Positions 1 through 8,812 of a stretch of DNA of 64,000 nt are shown piece after piece; the first letter of the stretch is position 1, and the number at the start of each line of letters is the position of its first letter. The stretch is from contig JAJYLB010000009.1 of the NCBI GenBank assembly GCA_021788095.1, positions 40,491-104,490 on the forward strand, in the 5' to 3' direction. This DNA comes from Acidobacteriota bacterium (GTDB lineage Bacteria > Acidobacteriota > Terriglobia > Acidiferrales > UBA7541). The position numbers were made by a program, and so were the translations under genes. Under the pieces are notes generated by a model. It was not told where the DNA came from, made no database searches, and saw only the letters and a list, made by a program, of their open reading frames with translations.

Positions 1-632
1 CGGTCACCGTGCCTGAGTCCGACGACTTCCTGGATGATCACGGCCATTTTCTCGTCGCTGGCCGCAGCGCCACTGGGGTTGTAATCTCTCGCTTCGCGGA
101 AATAGGTGGAGGCATAAACGAACTTGATTGCCTCCACCAGCCGCTGGAATCGCGAGTCGGCGTCGGGCTGGTTGTTCGGAATCATCTTCGTAGCGTAGAC
201 ACCGGCAAAGGGTCGTCCCAGGGAGTCTTCCAACAGGCTGGAGGAGCGAACGGCCAACGGGGTGTTGACTTGCAACGTCAGCGCGCGGAGGTCCCCCAGA
301 AGTTCCACGGGCAGGCCGGCTGTTTGGAACGCGCGGGCGATGCGCGCGTCCGGCATCTCCCGAAGCGGCAGCTCCGCTAGGCGATTCTGGGCGATGAATT
401 GGTCGAAGCAATCGGTAGCGATGACCGCCATGGTGGGAACACTGATCTCGACAGCGGGGAACAGGGCGGGTTTCATCTGCTGGGCGAGCAGATCCTTGAT
501 GAAGGCCAAACCACCGGCTTTGCCTCCAAGCAAGCCCGTGCCGATTTGCGTGCAGCGGAAGGTGCCATCCCAGAACTTCCGGTCAAAGACCGGCAGTTGC
601 GCTGGAAGAGAGTTCGAACCAGGCATTTCCAT
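1..632 (-). CDS. PEP/pyruvate-binding (PPDK/PEP-synthase N-terminal) enzyme, partial
   Basis: The frame is open from an ATG at 632 to the window edge (about 210 codons; the C-terminus lies outside). The visible part reads as the ATP-grasp-like pyruvate/PEP-binding domain of PEP synthase and pyruvate phosphate dikinase: LLGGKAGGLAF near residue 35, AVRSSSLLEDS near 130, FAGVYATK and EKMAVIIQEVVG towards the edge. Such domains phosphorylate pyruvate or a related acceptor from ATP. A GTG 12 bases upstream is an alternative start. It lies 57 bp downstream of gdhA in the same frame and is probably co-transcribed. The exact enzyme type cannot be fixed without the phospho-His and TIM-barrel domains. 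Confidence 0.8.
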   Translation of the reverse strand, partial: MEMPGSNSLPAQLPVFDRKFWDGTFRCTQIGTGLLGGKAGGLAFIKDLLAQQMKPALFPAVEISVPTMAVIATDCFDQFIAQNRLAELPLREMPDARIARAFQTAGLPVELLGDLRALTLQVNTPLAVRSSSLLEDSLGRPFAGVYATKMIPNNQPDADSRFQRLVEAIKFVYASTYFREARDYNPSGAAASDEKMAVIIQEVVGLRHGD

Positions 633-689
633 CTCGCTCGGCACCCGACCGAATCGCGTGCGGGTTCCCAGCCGACGCCAGGAGCCGGC

Positions 690-2054
690 CTAGACCCATC
701 CCCGATCGTGGCACGCTTTCGCCACACGGCCAATGGCGATGGCGTAAGCGGCGTCCCGCATGTAGAGTTTTTCTCGACGGGCCAGATCGGACACCGCGCA
801 GTAAGCCGAGGTTAGCTTCACGTCGAGTTTCCCGAGAACCTCATCCTTTTCCCAGAAGTAGTTCATGTTGCTCTGAACCTGCTCGAAGTAGCTGCAGGTG
901 ACGCCGCCGGCATTGGCCAGGAGGTCGGGGATCAGAAGGATCCCGAGCCGCTGGATACGGGCATCGGCTTCGGGCGTCGTGGGTCCATTGGCGCCTTCGG
1001 CGATGACACGGACTCGGGGATGGACTCGCGTGACGTTGTCACCCGTGATCTGGTTTTCCATCGCCGCCGGAATCAAGATGTACACATCCTGCTCGAGCCA
1101 GGCTTCTCCCGCCAGGGCTTCATAACCGAGGCTCACCGCCTTGGCACGGTTGATGCCTCCGAAGTGGTCGGTAATGGTGGCCAGTTGGGCGAGATCAATC
1201 CCTCCGGTTCTACGATAGGTGTAGGCACGTTGGTCCGCCTGGTCCCAGCAGGCTACGCCGATCACGCGTCCACCGAGGCGCTGGTAGAGCTCAATCGCGT
1301 AGCGCGCCACATTTCCGAATCCTTGGACGCTGGCCTGAGTCTTTTCGGGGCGCATGCCGGCTTCCTTCAGGGCCTCGCGCAAGGTGATCACGACGCCATA
1401 GCCGGTGGCTTCGGTTCGGCCGAGCGATCCCCCTAGCCCTACGGGCTTGCCGGTGATGAATCCGGGGAAATGGCCGCCGTGGATTCTTTCGAACTCGTCG
1501 AGCATCCAGAGCATGTGCTGAGCGTCGGTCATCACGTCCGGGGCCGGCACGTCGGAGACGGGGCCGACATCCCGTGCCACTTGCCGCACCCACCCCCGGC
1601 AAATCTGCTCTTGCTCTCGCGCACTCAGGTTGTGAGGATCGCAGACGACTCCACCTTTGGCGCCGCCGAGGGGGATGTCCACGACGGCGCACTTCCAAGT
1701 CATCCACATGGATAAGGCGCGAACGGTGTCGATCGTTTCCTGCGGATGGAAGCGAATGCCACCCTTGCCGGGCCCGCGAGCGTCATTGTGCTGCACGCGA
1801 AAACCTCGAAACACCTTCACCGTTCCGTCGTCCATACGCACGGGAATGGCAAACTGGTACTCGCGAAGCGGGTAACGAAGCAACTCCCTGGTGGCCTGGT
1901 CGAGCCCAAGATATTCCGCCACTTTGTCGAACTGGGCCTGGGCGATCTCGAAGGAGTTGTAAGCCTTGGAAGACTTCCTGGGGGGTGCGCTCAGGAGCCT
2001 ATTCGAGGTCTCCGTGCCGTCCACCCTGTGTGGGGTCAATACACTCTCCCGCAT
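690..2054 (-). CDS. gdhA: Glu/Leu-family dehydrogenase (glutamate dehydrogenase)
   Basis: A 454-residue protein that oxidatively deaminates glutamate to 2-oxoglutarate, or runs the reverse reaction, in the cytoplasm. GPGKGGIRFHP (residues 94-104) and PLGGAKGG (128-135, catalytic Lys) form the substrate site. The Rossmann motif reads VQGFGNVA instead of the common GFGNVG. EGANGPTTPEAD and LANAGGVTCSYFEW-type C-terminal motifs (here SYFEQVQ) are family hallmarks. A strong Shine-Dalgarno (AGGAGG) sits 5 bases before the ATG. It is downstream of the NtrC-like regulator and upstream of a PEP/pyruvate-binding enzyme, which suggests a carbon-nitrogen node. Length is about 35 residues longer at the N-terminus than many homologues. 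Confidence 0.93.
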   Translation of the reverse strand: MRESVLTPHRVDGTETSNRLLSAPPRKSSKAYNSFEIAQAQFDKVAEYLGLDQATRELLRYPLREYQFAIPVRMDDGTVKVFRGFRVQHNDARGPGKGGIRFHPQETIDTVRALSMWMTWKCAVVDIPLGGAKGGVVCDPHNLSAREQEQICRGWVRQVARDVGPVSDVPAPDVMTDAQHMLWMLDEFERIHGGHFPGFITGKPVGLGGSLGRTEATGYGVVITLREALKEAGMRPEKTQASVQGFGNVARYAIELYQRLGGRVIGVACWDQADQRAYTYRRTGGIDLAQLATITDHFGGINRAKAVSLGYEALAGEAWLEQDVYILIPAAMENQITGDNVTRVHPRVRVIAEGANGPTTPEADARIQRLGILLIPDLLANAGGVTCSYFEQVQSNMNYFWEKDEVLGKLDVKLTSAYCAVSDLARREKLYMRDAAYAIAIGRVAKACHDRGWV

Positions 2055-2284
2055 TGCTTCCTCCTGTTTTGCAGACTACTTCGGGAAGCGATTTGTGGCG
2101 CATGGCGAATGGGCGAAGTGATCCCGCGGGAATCGTTCGAAGGTCTCCGCGGCATTCACCTCGGGGAGCGGGCGTCCTTTCGTGCGGGATGCAGCCAAGC
2201 ATTTCGCTTTGGGGACACTCTCCAAGTTAAGCCTATTCTACTATGCGGCAGGGTAGAGCGGCTCATGAAACTGGGGGCAAGCGG

Positions 2285-3661
2285 TCAGGAGTCCTTGTCG
2301 GGGTCCGCGTTGTCGGGGACGCCGATTTTGGAAAGGCGGTAGCGTAGGGCGTTGCGAGAGAGGCCAAGGGAGCGGGCGGCCTGGCTCTTGTTGCCGCCGG
2401 CGCGCCGCAGCGCTTCGCGAATGATTTCATCCTCCCATTGTTCGAGCGTGACCCCTTCCGGCAGGAGCGGGGCCGGCCCGGCGTGCGCGCGGGGCGACGC
2501 GGCATCGAAGCGGATGTCGGCGGCATCGAGCGTGGCGCCGCCGGAGAACGTCACGGCGCGCTGGAGGATGTTCTCGAGTTCGCGGACGTTGCCCGGCCAG
2601 TGGTAATCGAGGAGGAGGCGAAGAGCCGCAGGGGAGAGAGCCTTCGGGGCCTGGGCCGCTTCGCGAGCGAAGCGTTCGAGAAAGAAGCGAGCGAGATCGG
2701 GAATATCCTCTTTGTGTTCTCGAAGGGGCGGGATATCGATGGCGACGACATTGAGGCGGTAATAGAGGTCTTCGCGGAATCGGCCTTCCTCGAGCGCGGC
2801 GCGCAGATCGCGGTTGGTGGCGGCGACGAGCCGCACGTCGACTTTCAACGTCTTCGTGCCGCCAAGCCGCTCGAATTCCCGCTCTTGGAGCACGCGGAGA
2901 AGCTTCACTTGGGTTGCCTGGGGCACGTCGCCAATTTCGTCGAGGAAGAGCGTGCCTTTGTTCGCCAACTCGAATTTTCCGGGTTTGCTCGAGACGGCTC
3001 CGGAGAAGGCGCCCTTCTCGTAGCCGAAGAACTCGCTTTCCAGGAGGGTCTCTGGGATGGCCGTACTGTTAATTTTGACGAACGGGCCGGCGCTACGCGG
3101 CGAGTGCTGGTGAATGGCGTGGGCGATGAGGTCTTTGCCCACACCGCTTTCCCCGCCGAGCAGTACCGTGGCGCTGGTGGCAGCGACGCGGTCAACCATG
3201 CCGAGCACCCCCTGCATCTTCTCGCTTCGCGCGACGATGTTCTCGTACCGGTAGCGCGCGCCGAGGGCCTCACGCAGCGACCGGTTCTCTTCGCGGAGCT
3301 TGGAGGCGTCCAGTTCCTTGCGCACGATCAGAACCAACTCGTCCAGGGAAAACGGTTTCAGTACGTAATCGCTGGCTCCGGCTTTCATCGCCTCGACCGC
3401 CGTTTCCACGGTTCCGAAAGCGGTCATGATTACCACCGGAAGGGAAGCGTTCGCGCGGCGCGCCGCCTGTAGAAATTCCAAACCGGTCATTCCCGGCAGG
3501 CGGAAATCGGTGACGACGAGATCGACCGGATTCTGACCGAGCAGTTTCAAGCCGGTTTCCCCGTCGCCAGCGGCAAACGTGGTAAACCCTTCCTCGCTCA
3601 GCTTGAGCTCGAGGAGGCGGCGCATCTTCGCTTCGTCCTCGACAATCAGGATGGCAGCCAT
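2285..3661 (-). CDS. sigma-54-dependent NtrC-family response regulator
   Basis: The order is receiver (residues 3-115, phospho-acceptor Asp52 in VVTDFRLPG, Lys in LKPF), AAA+ domain (Walker A GGESGVGK, Walker B LFLDEIGD) and Fis-type helix-turn-helix (GGNKSQAARSLGLSRNALRYRL region). The sigma-54 contact loop reads GAFSGA, not the consensus GAFTGA. I start it at the ATG at 3661 (MAAILIVEDE); an ATG 45 bases upstream would add residues that do not fit the family. The start overlaps the end of the kinase gene by 16 bases, so the two are translationally coupled. Partner of the upstream sensor; a target promoter could be that of gdhA, but I see no convincing -24/-12 box. Confidence 0.93.
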   Translation of the reverse strand: MAAILIVEDEAKMRRLLELKLSEEGFTTFAAGDGETGLKLLGQNPVDLVVTDFRLPGMTGLEFLQAARRANASLPVVIMTAFGTVETAVEAMKAGASDYVLKPFSLDELVLIVRKELDASKLREENRSLREALGARYRYENIVARSEKMQGVLGMVDRVAATSATVLLGGESGVGKDLIAHAIHQHSPRSAGPFVKINSTAIPETLLESEFFGYEKGAFSGAVSSKPGKFELANKGTLFLDEIGDVPQATQVKLLRVLQEREFERLGGTKTLKVDVRLVAATNRDLRAALEEGRFREDLYYRLNVVAIDIPPLREHKEDIPDLARFFLERFAREAAQAPKALSPAALRLLLDYHWPGNVRELENILQRAVTFSGGATLDAADIRFDAASPRAHAGPAPLLPEGVTLEQWEDEIIREALRRAGGNKSQAARSLGLSRNALRYRLSKIGVPDNADPDKDS

Positions 3662-4959
3662 GCGTGTTCTTCGTCCTCCGGAACCTTCTTGGCTACTGGC
3701 GCGCAAGGCAGAAAGATGCGGAAGCTGGCTCCGCCCTCCGGCACCGACTCCAAACGAATCAAGCCGCGATGATCGCCCACGATTTTTGCGACGATGGCCA
3801 GCCCCAGGCCCACGCCGTTCTTTTTCGACGTGACGAAAGGATTGAACACCTGTTCCCGCATCTCTTCGGGCACGCCGGGCCCGCTATCGGTGATGGCGAT
3901 TTCGATTCCCGGCTGTCCCGCCGAGCCGGAGGCTGCTGCGAGGGAGAGTGCGATCTTGCCGGGCCGGCCCTCCATGGCCTGGTAGGCATTGATCATGACG
4001 TTGAGGAAGGCCTGCTCGCAAAGTTGCTCGTCTGCCTGGATCGGCGGCAAATCCCGATCGTAGCGCTTTTCGATGGTGACGCGGGCCTCGGGAAACTGCG
4101 CGCGGCTCGATTCCGCCGCACGATCGAGGATTGCGGCCAGGCTGACCGGGCGGACCTCCAGAGACGAGGGTCTGGCGAAATCGAGGAAACGGACAATCAG
4201 GGCGTTCAGGCGATTCACTTCCGATGTGATGTAGCTCGCCATTTCCGCGGCGACGGGTTGAGCCTCACCCAGGTTACGGCCCAGCATTTCGGCCGCCCCC
4301 TTGATTACACCCAGGGGATTACGAATTTCGTGCGCCAGCCCGGCGGAGAGCGCGCCGAGAGCGGCCAGGCGCTCGGCGTTGCGCGCCTCGGCTTGCGCTT
4401 GTTGGAGTTGGCGGTTGGATTCCGCCAGCTCCTCCGAGAGGGCCTGGTAGCGGAGCGTCTGCCGGCGGCTCTCGCCCACGAAGCGATTGACCAGAATGCC
4501 GGTGAGAAAGAAGAATAGAATGCGAATCGCGAGCGTCGCCGCGCCTTCCTCGGTGAGCAGGTATCCCGCCTGACGCGCTGGAATGAGATAAGAGGTGTAG
4601 CCGATAGCGGCGAAGGCCGTCCACGCCAGGGTCGCCCCGAGGCTGTAATACATCGCCGCCGTCACCACAGGGATGAAAAAAATCGGATAGTAGTCGCTGT
4701 TGATCGCCGCGCCACCCGTAAAATCGATGGTGTGCGCCAAGAGCAGCGTGGCCAGCAGAGTCTTGATCAAGACGCTATAGAAGCGTCCGCGACCTGGTAG
4801 CCAGGCGATCAGCCGGTTCTCGAGAAACAGGAAAATGCCGAAGCCAGCGAGGATCAACCATTTGTGGATTTCGCCGATCGGAGGCAATACACCCAAGCCG
4901 ACCAACAAGGCCAGCCAGACCGATTCCATCCAGCCGAAGCGTGACCGTCTCGAACCCAC
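3646..4959 (-). CDS. membrane sensor histidine kinase
   Basis: A 437-residue protein. About six hydrophobic segments span residues 12-160, followed by a coiled-coil linker (165-195), the HisKA dimerisation domain with AHEIRNPLG (His210), and an HATPase domain with N box NVMINAYQAM, G1 DSGPGVP and G2 GVGLGLAI. No periplasmic sensor or PAS domain is obvious, so the membrane region itself may sense. It forms a two-gene operon with the NtrC-like regulator. The signal is unknown; homology to NtrB/AtoS-type kinases suggests nutrient or envelope sensing, which is inference. Confidence 0.93.
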   Translation of the reverse strand: MGSRRSRFGWMESVWLALLVGLGVLPPIGEIHKWLILAGFGIFLFLENRLIAWLPGRGRFYSVLIKTLLATLLLAHTIDFTGGAAINSDYYPIFFIPVVTAAMYYSLGATLAWTAFAAIGYTSYLIPARQAGYLLTEEGAATLAIRILFFFLTGILVNRFVGESRRQTLRYQALSEELAESNRQLQQAQAEARNAERLAALGALSAGLAHEIRNPLGVIKGAAEMLGRNLGEAQPVAAEMASYITSEVNRLNALIVRFLDFARPSSLEVRPVSLAAILDRAAESSRAQFPEARVTIEKRYDRDLPPIQADEQLCEQAFLNVMINAYQAMEGRPGKIALSLAAASGSAGQPGIEIAITDSGPGVPEEMREQVFNPFVTSKKNGVGLGLAIVAKIVGDHRGLIRLESVPEGGASFRIFLPCAPVAKKVPEDEEHAWLPS

Positions 4960-5254
4960 CGCGCGCTGATTCCTCGCTGCTCAATCTAACACGGGCGGGC
5001 TGGGATTCGGAGCTTGGGGGACCACTTCTGCGTTGCCTGGGGTGTTTGCAGCCGGGCGGCATCCTCTGCCTTCGGGGGGCACGGATTTCAGGGCGGATGC
5101 CTGCCAGCCTGAGGACTGGCTACACCACCGAGGCAACGGGCGCTCGGGACGTGGGGTGTTGCGGCCCTGATTCCCTCTTCCACGGGCCCAGAGGAGTACA
5201 ATAAGAACGTGACGGCGCAGATCACGGCCAAACGGACGAGTTCCGAGCTGTCCC
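4960..5254. other. divergent intergenic region
   Basis: About 295 bp between the divergently transcribed kinase and YkoP-like gene, so it should hold promoters for both. It is GC-rich; I cannot pick out convincing -35/-10 boxes or a palindromic operator. Confidence 0.4.
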
Positions 5255-5980
5255 ATGGAATACACCGACGCAGCACGCCACCGCATCGAACTCTTTCTGC
5301 ATGGCAGGCTCGACCGAGCCGTTCTGGCTGTTGACCGGTCGCTCAGGCGGGCCAAGGGGATTTTCGAGTTTTGCGATGACGACGAGTGCATTCTTCGCAT
5401 CGCTTTGATTCCTTCCGAATGTCGAATTCTGCTTCCCGACGGGGCTGCCGTTCTGCCGCGGGATCCCATCATTGACCTGCATTTCTGGAACGAGCGCTTA
5501 CCGAACCTGCGCCGAGCCGGCTCGTCGCTGGCATGGGGCGTGATGTTTCGGACTCGGATGCGCGCATCGTTGCGCCTGCTCGCCGCTTACCTGGAAACCA
5601 GCCCCGAACTCGGGGAGGTGAAGGCTTGCAGGGCGCGAACGGCCTTCTTTCGTCATCGGCACATCCGCAATGTGGCGCGGCGGCTGGGCTTTGTGGAGGC
5701 CGTTCCCGAGGGATCGCTCTCGGACCAAGTGCACGAATTCCTGGAAACGTTTCTGATATTCGGGCTGGCATGGGTCTTCAATCCCGAGGCGCTGTCTGGC
5801 AAAGCTCGTCTGCCTCGGCGCGATTATTTGTGGATGTCGCGTGGAGAGCTTTTTCGGCGGTATCGGCCGGGACCCGGCGGCCCAGCCGCCTCCGTGCTCC
5901 AGGGCTGCGAGGGCGATTCGAGCGCGGCTGGCTCACCCGCCCGGTTCGCGTTCCACATGTTGCCCAGACCCCGGTCATAG
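5255..5980 (+). CDS. YkoP-like domain protein, function unknown
   Basis: A 241-residue protein without a signal peptide. The segment around residues 45-85 (LRIALI...LPDGAAVLPRDPIIDLHFWNERL) resembles the YkoP domain, otherwise found alone or fused to polysaccharide deacetylases in Bacillota and some Gram-negatives. The rest, rich in Arg, shows a mid-length hydrophobic stretch near residue 160 (FLIFGLAWVFN). It is a single gene, divergent from the sensor kinase. The ATG at 5255 has only a weak ribosome site. The family call rests on pattern resemblance and could be wrong. Confidence 0.6.
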   Translation: MEYTDAARHRIELFLHGRLDRAVLAVDRSLRRAKGIFEFCDDDECILRIALIPSECRILLPDGAAVLPRDPIIDLHFWNERLPNLRRAGSSLAWGVMFRTRMRASLRLLAAYLETSPELGEVKACRARTAFFRHRHIRNVARRLGFVEAVPEGSLSDQVHEFLETFLIFGLAWVFNPEALSGKARLPRRDYLWMSRGELFRRYRPGPGGPAASVLQGCEGDSSAAGSPARFAFHMLPRPRS

Positions 5981-6029
5981 CCATGCGGGCCGGCCTGCTG
6001 AGCCGAAGCATGCCACAGCGAGCGGAAGC

Positions 6030-6106
6030 TGGTGGGCCTGGGGAGACTCGAACTCCCGGCGCGCGGTTTAGGAAACCGCTGCTCTGTCCATCTGAGCTAC
6101 AGGCCC
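6030..6106 (-). tRNA. tRNA-Arg (anticodon CCT), CCA encoded
   Basis: The acceptor stem GGGCCTG pairs with CAGGCCC. The anticodon stem GCGGT/ACCGC carries loop TTCCTAA, giving anticodon CCT. The T arm GGGAGTTCGAGTCTCCC is canonical. The 3' CCA is encoded (positions 6032-6030). The gene decodes AGG. Confidence 0.95.
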
Positions 6107-6323
6107 TTGCCGATAGCCTAACATCGAAATGGCGTGGATGAGCATGGGTCGGAAGGCCAAGCCCTCGGCGTAAGGATCCGGGCGGAGGCTGGGCGCCACC
6201 AGCGCGACCAAGGGATTCCGGCCCTCTTCGCTCCGACCCTCTTCGCTCTTGTTGATTGATTCAAGGGGTGATAGTCTCGCAGTCGATTCCGCGTCGCGCG
6301 AAACAAGACGAAGGAGGGCGAAC

Positions 6324-6662
6324 ATGCAGAGATTCCTCGTCGAAGCGAGCTATACGTCGGAAGGCGTGAAAGGGTTGATGAAGGACGGAGGCAGCGGCCG
6401 CCGCGCGGCAGTCGAAGCGGCTGTGAAGGGGCTAGGCGGGAAGGTTGAAGCGATGTATTTCGCGTTCGGGGCGAGCGACGTGGTGGTGATCCTCGATATG
6501 CCCGACAATGTGGCGGCCGTGGCGCTGGCCATGGCCGTGAACGCCCCTGGCACCGTGCGGACCCGCACAACTCCTCTACTCACTCCCGAGGAGATGGACC
6601 AGGCGGCGAAGAAATCGGTGAGCTACCTCGCGCCTGGGGAGGCCGCAGGCCGCCGCAGGTAG
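6324..6662 (+). CDS. GYD-domain protein
   Basis: A 112-residue small cytoplasmic protein. The N-terminus MQRFLVEASYTSEGVKGL, followed by MYFAFGASDVVVILDMPD, matches the GYD family (dimeric alpha-beta barrel fold, function unknown). The start is chosen at the ATG at 6324 because an AGGAGGG ribosome site lies 5 bases upstream; the longer upstream reading is not supported. Single gene with no operon partner. Confidence 0.85.
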   Translation: MQRFLVEASYTSEGVKGLMKDGGSGRRAAVEAAVKGLGGKVEAMYFAFGASDVVVILDMPDNVAAVALAMAVNAPGTVRTRTTPLLTPEEMDQAAKKSVSYLAPGEAAGRRR

Positions 6663-7036
6663 TGTCGCGAGGGTAGCCAAGGCTCACCGGCCGGTCCCGG
6701 GACGGGACTTGTTCCGCGGGGCGAACTCCCTTTCGTGCGGTTCTTGCGCAGCGAGCATGGCCGGACGGGCGAGTTCGGTGCGCGAGGCCCTCGTCGGGCC
6801 GAGGAATCCCTCGCAAGGCCGTTCATCCTGGCCGATTCTGTTTGACGGTCTCGTAACGCGGTTGTGCAAAAGGCGCGAGTTGCGGCCCGATCGTGAGAAG
6901 ATGGGTGGGCCACGCCCTGCCGTGACCGGGACCTCGCTCGCGGACTGCGGCACGGGGAGAATGGGCCCGGAGACGAATTATCGCTCCGAACGATTTCATG
7001 CGAGACTTCGAATTCTCGGCAGGAGAAGAAAAGAAG
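6663..7036. other. intergenic region without a supported gene
   Basis: 374 bp between the GYD gene and the epimerase. Several GC-driven open frames cross it on both strands, but none has a ribosome site or recognisable motif. It presumably carries the promoter of the heptose-like cluster. Confidence 0.4.
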
Positions 7037-8053
7037 ATGACCTCAAGGCCGCGGATTTTGGTTACGGGAGCGGGCGGATTTATCGGGCATCATCTTGTGC
7101 GCCGGTTACGGAAGGACGGCTGTTGGGTGCGGGGAGTTGACTTGAAGCACCCGGAATTCGAGCCAGCGGCCGCCGATGAGTTCGAGATTCTGGACCTGCG
7201 AAAGTGGGATAACTGCCTGGAAGCTACGCGCGGAGGGGTTGCGCAGGTCTACAGTCTGGCGGCCGACATGGGCGGCATCGGCTACATCACCTCGTACCTT
7301 GCCGATATCTTCCGGAACAATATCCTGATCAACACGCACATGCTCGAAGCCAGCCGGGTGAATGGCGTACGGCGGTTCCTCTTTTCCTCCTCGGCGTGCG
7401 TCTATCCCAGCTTCCTGCAGAAGAGTGCCGACGTCACGCCGTTGAAGGAAGACGATGCCATTCCCGCCGATCCCGAGCCGGGGTACGGTTGGGAGAAGCT
7501 GGCTACCGAGGAACTTTGCCGGTATTACCGGAAGGACCATGGTCTGGAGACGCGCGTTGTGCGGTTTCACAACGTCTACGGGCCGCTGGGAACCTACGAC
7601 GGGGGAAAAGAGAAATCGCCCGCGGCCCTGTGCCGGAAGGTGGCGCTGGCGCAGAACGGCGATGAGGTCGAAATCTGGGGCGACGGGAAACAGACAAGGT
7701 CTTACATGTATGTGGACGACTGCGTCGAGGGACTCGTGCGCTTAATGGCTTCGGAGTGCCACGAACCCCTGAATATGGGAACCGACCGGCTAGTGACGAT
7801 CGACGGTTTGCTCGAAATCATATCTGGACTGGCTGGCAAGAGGTTGCACATCGCCCACGATCTTAAGAAACCGCAAGGGGTACGCGGGAGAAACAGCGAC
7901 AACACTCGCCTGCGCGAGCAGTTGGGCTGGGAACCCGGGACACCGCTCGAAGACGGCTTGCGCACCACCTATCTGTGGATTGAAAAAGAGCTGGGCAAAG
8001 CGGGCCGCCTGCCGCAAAGGGGCAAGCTCCAGGAGAAGGATGCCCCGGTCTGA
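7037..8053 (+). CDS. NAD-dependent sugar epimerase, GDP-mannose 3,5-epimerase-like
   Basis: A 338-residue extended SDR. It shows TGAGGFIG (residues 10-17) for NAD binding, AADMGGIGY, which is typical of GDP-mannose 3,5-epimerases, SSSACVYP, and the catalytic YGWEK. RFHNVYGP and the C-terminal NSDNTRLREQLGWEP also fit. The ATG at 7037 follows GGAGAAG; an in-frame ATG at 6998 is less likely. Followed by gmhA and a heptose kinase, so the substrate may be a nucleotide-activated mannose or manno-heptose for surface polysaccharide. The exact substrate is inference. Confidence 0.85.
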   Translation: MTSRPRILVTGAGGFIGHHLVRRLRKDGCWVRGVDLKHPEFEPAAADEFEILDLRKWDNCLEATRGGVAQVYSLAADMGGIGYITSYLADIFRNNILINTHMLEASRVNGVRRFLFSSSACVYPSFLQKSADVTPLKEDDAIPADPEPGYGWEKLATEELCRYYRKDHGLETRVVRFHNVYGPLGTYDGGKEKSPAALCRKVALAQNGDEVEIWGDGKQTRSYMYVDDCVEGLVRLMASECHEPLNMGTDRLVTIDGLLEIISGLAGKRLHIAHDLKKPQGVRGRNSDNTRLREQLGWEPGTPLEDGLRTTYLWIEKELGKAGRLPQRGKLQEKDAPV

Positions 8054-8188
8054 TTCACGGGCGAGGCGGTGGGGTGGCACCTTGCTGCGGCTCTTTGCAG
8101 CGTGTAATCATTGGCAGCACCCCGGCTCGTCGACTACGCTTGACAGCTTATACGCCCAAGGCTCCCGGACAGATGCGAGCTTGCCCTC

Positions 8189-8785
8189 ATGACTCTGAAA
8201 CGCCGGGATGAGGACCTAAAGAGAATCGTCGCCGATTCTGCAACGACCATTTCGTCTCTTGAAGGACTCCTTGGGACATTGGGCGACGCGGTCGACTTGG
8301 TGTCCGAATCTCTCCGCGCCGGACGCTGCCTCCTGGCTTTCGGCAACGGCGGCAGCGCCGCGCAGGCGCAGCACATCGTGGCGGAGTTGGTTGGCCGATT
8401 TCAGAAAGAGCGACGGGCGTTGGCGGCCATCGCGTTGACAACTGACACCTCCGTGCTTACCTGCCTCGGAAACGATTATGGATTCGAGGAGGTTTTCGCC
8501 CGCCAGATTCGCGCACTAGGACGGCCGGGAGATGTAGCCCTGGCCATATCGACCAGCGGGAACTCTCCCAACGTCCTGAAGGCCCTGGACGCCGCGCGCG
8601 AGCGGGGTGTATCGACCCTTGGTTGGACCGGCCGCGAGGGAGGGGCGATGCGCGCCCGGGTCGATCTCTGCCTTTGCGTACCCGCCGATTCTACCCCTCG
8701 CATTCAGGAAGCCCACCTCGTTCTGGCTCACCTCTTTTGCCAACTCTTGGAATCTTCAATCCTTGAGGGGGAAGTGACGGGGTAG
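8189..8785 (+). CDS. gmhA: sedoheptulose-7-phosphate isomerase (SIS domain)
   Basis: A 198-residue protein of the GmhA family, which converts sedoheptulose 7-phosphate to D-glycero-D-manno-heptose 7-phosphate, the first step of LPS-heptose synthesis. Motifs are FGNGGSAAQAQHIVAELVGRF, NDYGFEEVFARQ, ISTSGNSPNVLKAL and the C-terminal RIQEAHLVLAHLFC. The length is normal. A 135-bp gap follows the epimerase; the kinase follows after 27 bp. The ribosome site is weak, so the start is only probable. Confidence 0.92.
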   Translation: MTLKRRDEDLKRIVADSATTISSLEGLLGTLGDAVDLVSESLRAGRCLLAFGNGGSAAQAQHIVAELVGRFQKERRALAAIALTTDTSVLTCLGNDYGFEEVFARQIRALGRPGDVALAISTSGNSPNVLKALDAARERGVSTLGWTGREGGAMRARVDLCLCVPADSTPRIQEAHLVLAHLFCQLLESSILEGEVTG

Positions 8786-8812
8786 AGTGAAATTCCAAGC
8801 GGAGCTAACAGC

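Noticed and set aside
2055..2284. sigma-54 promoter upstream of gdhA
   Set aside because: The best GG...GC candidate has a 9-base rather than 10-base spacing.
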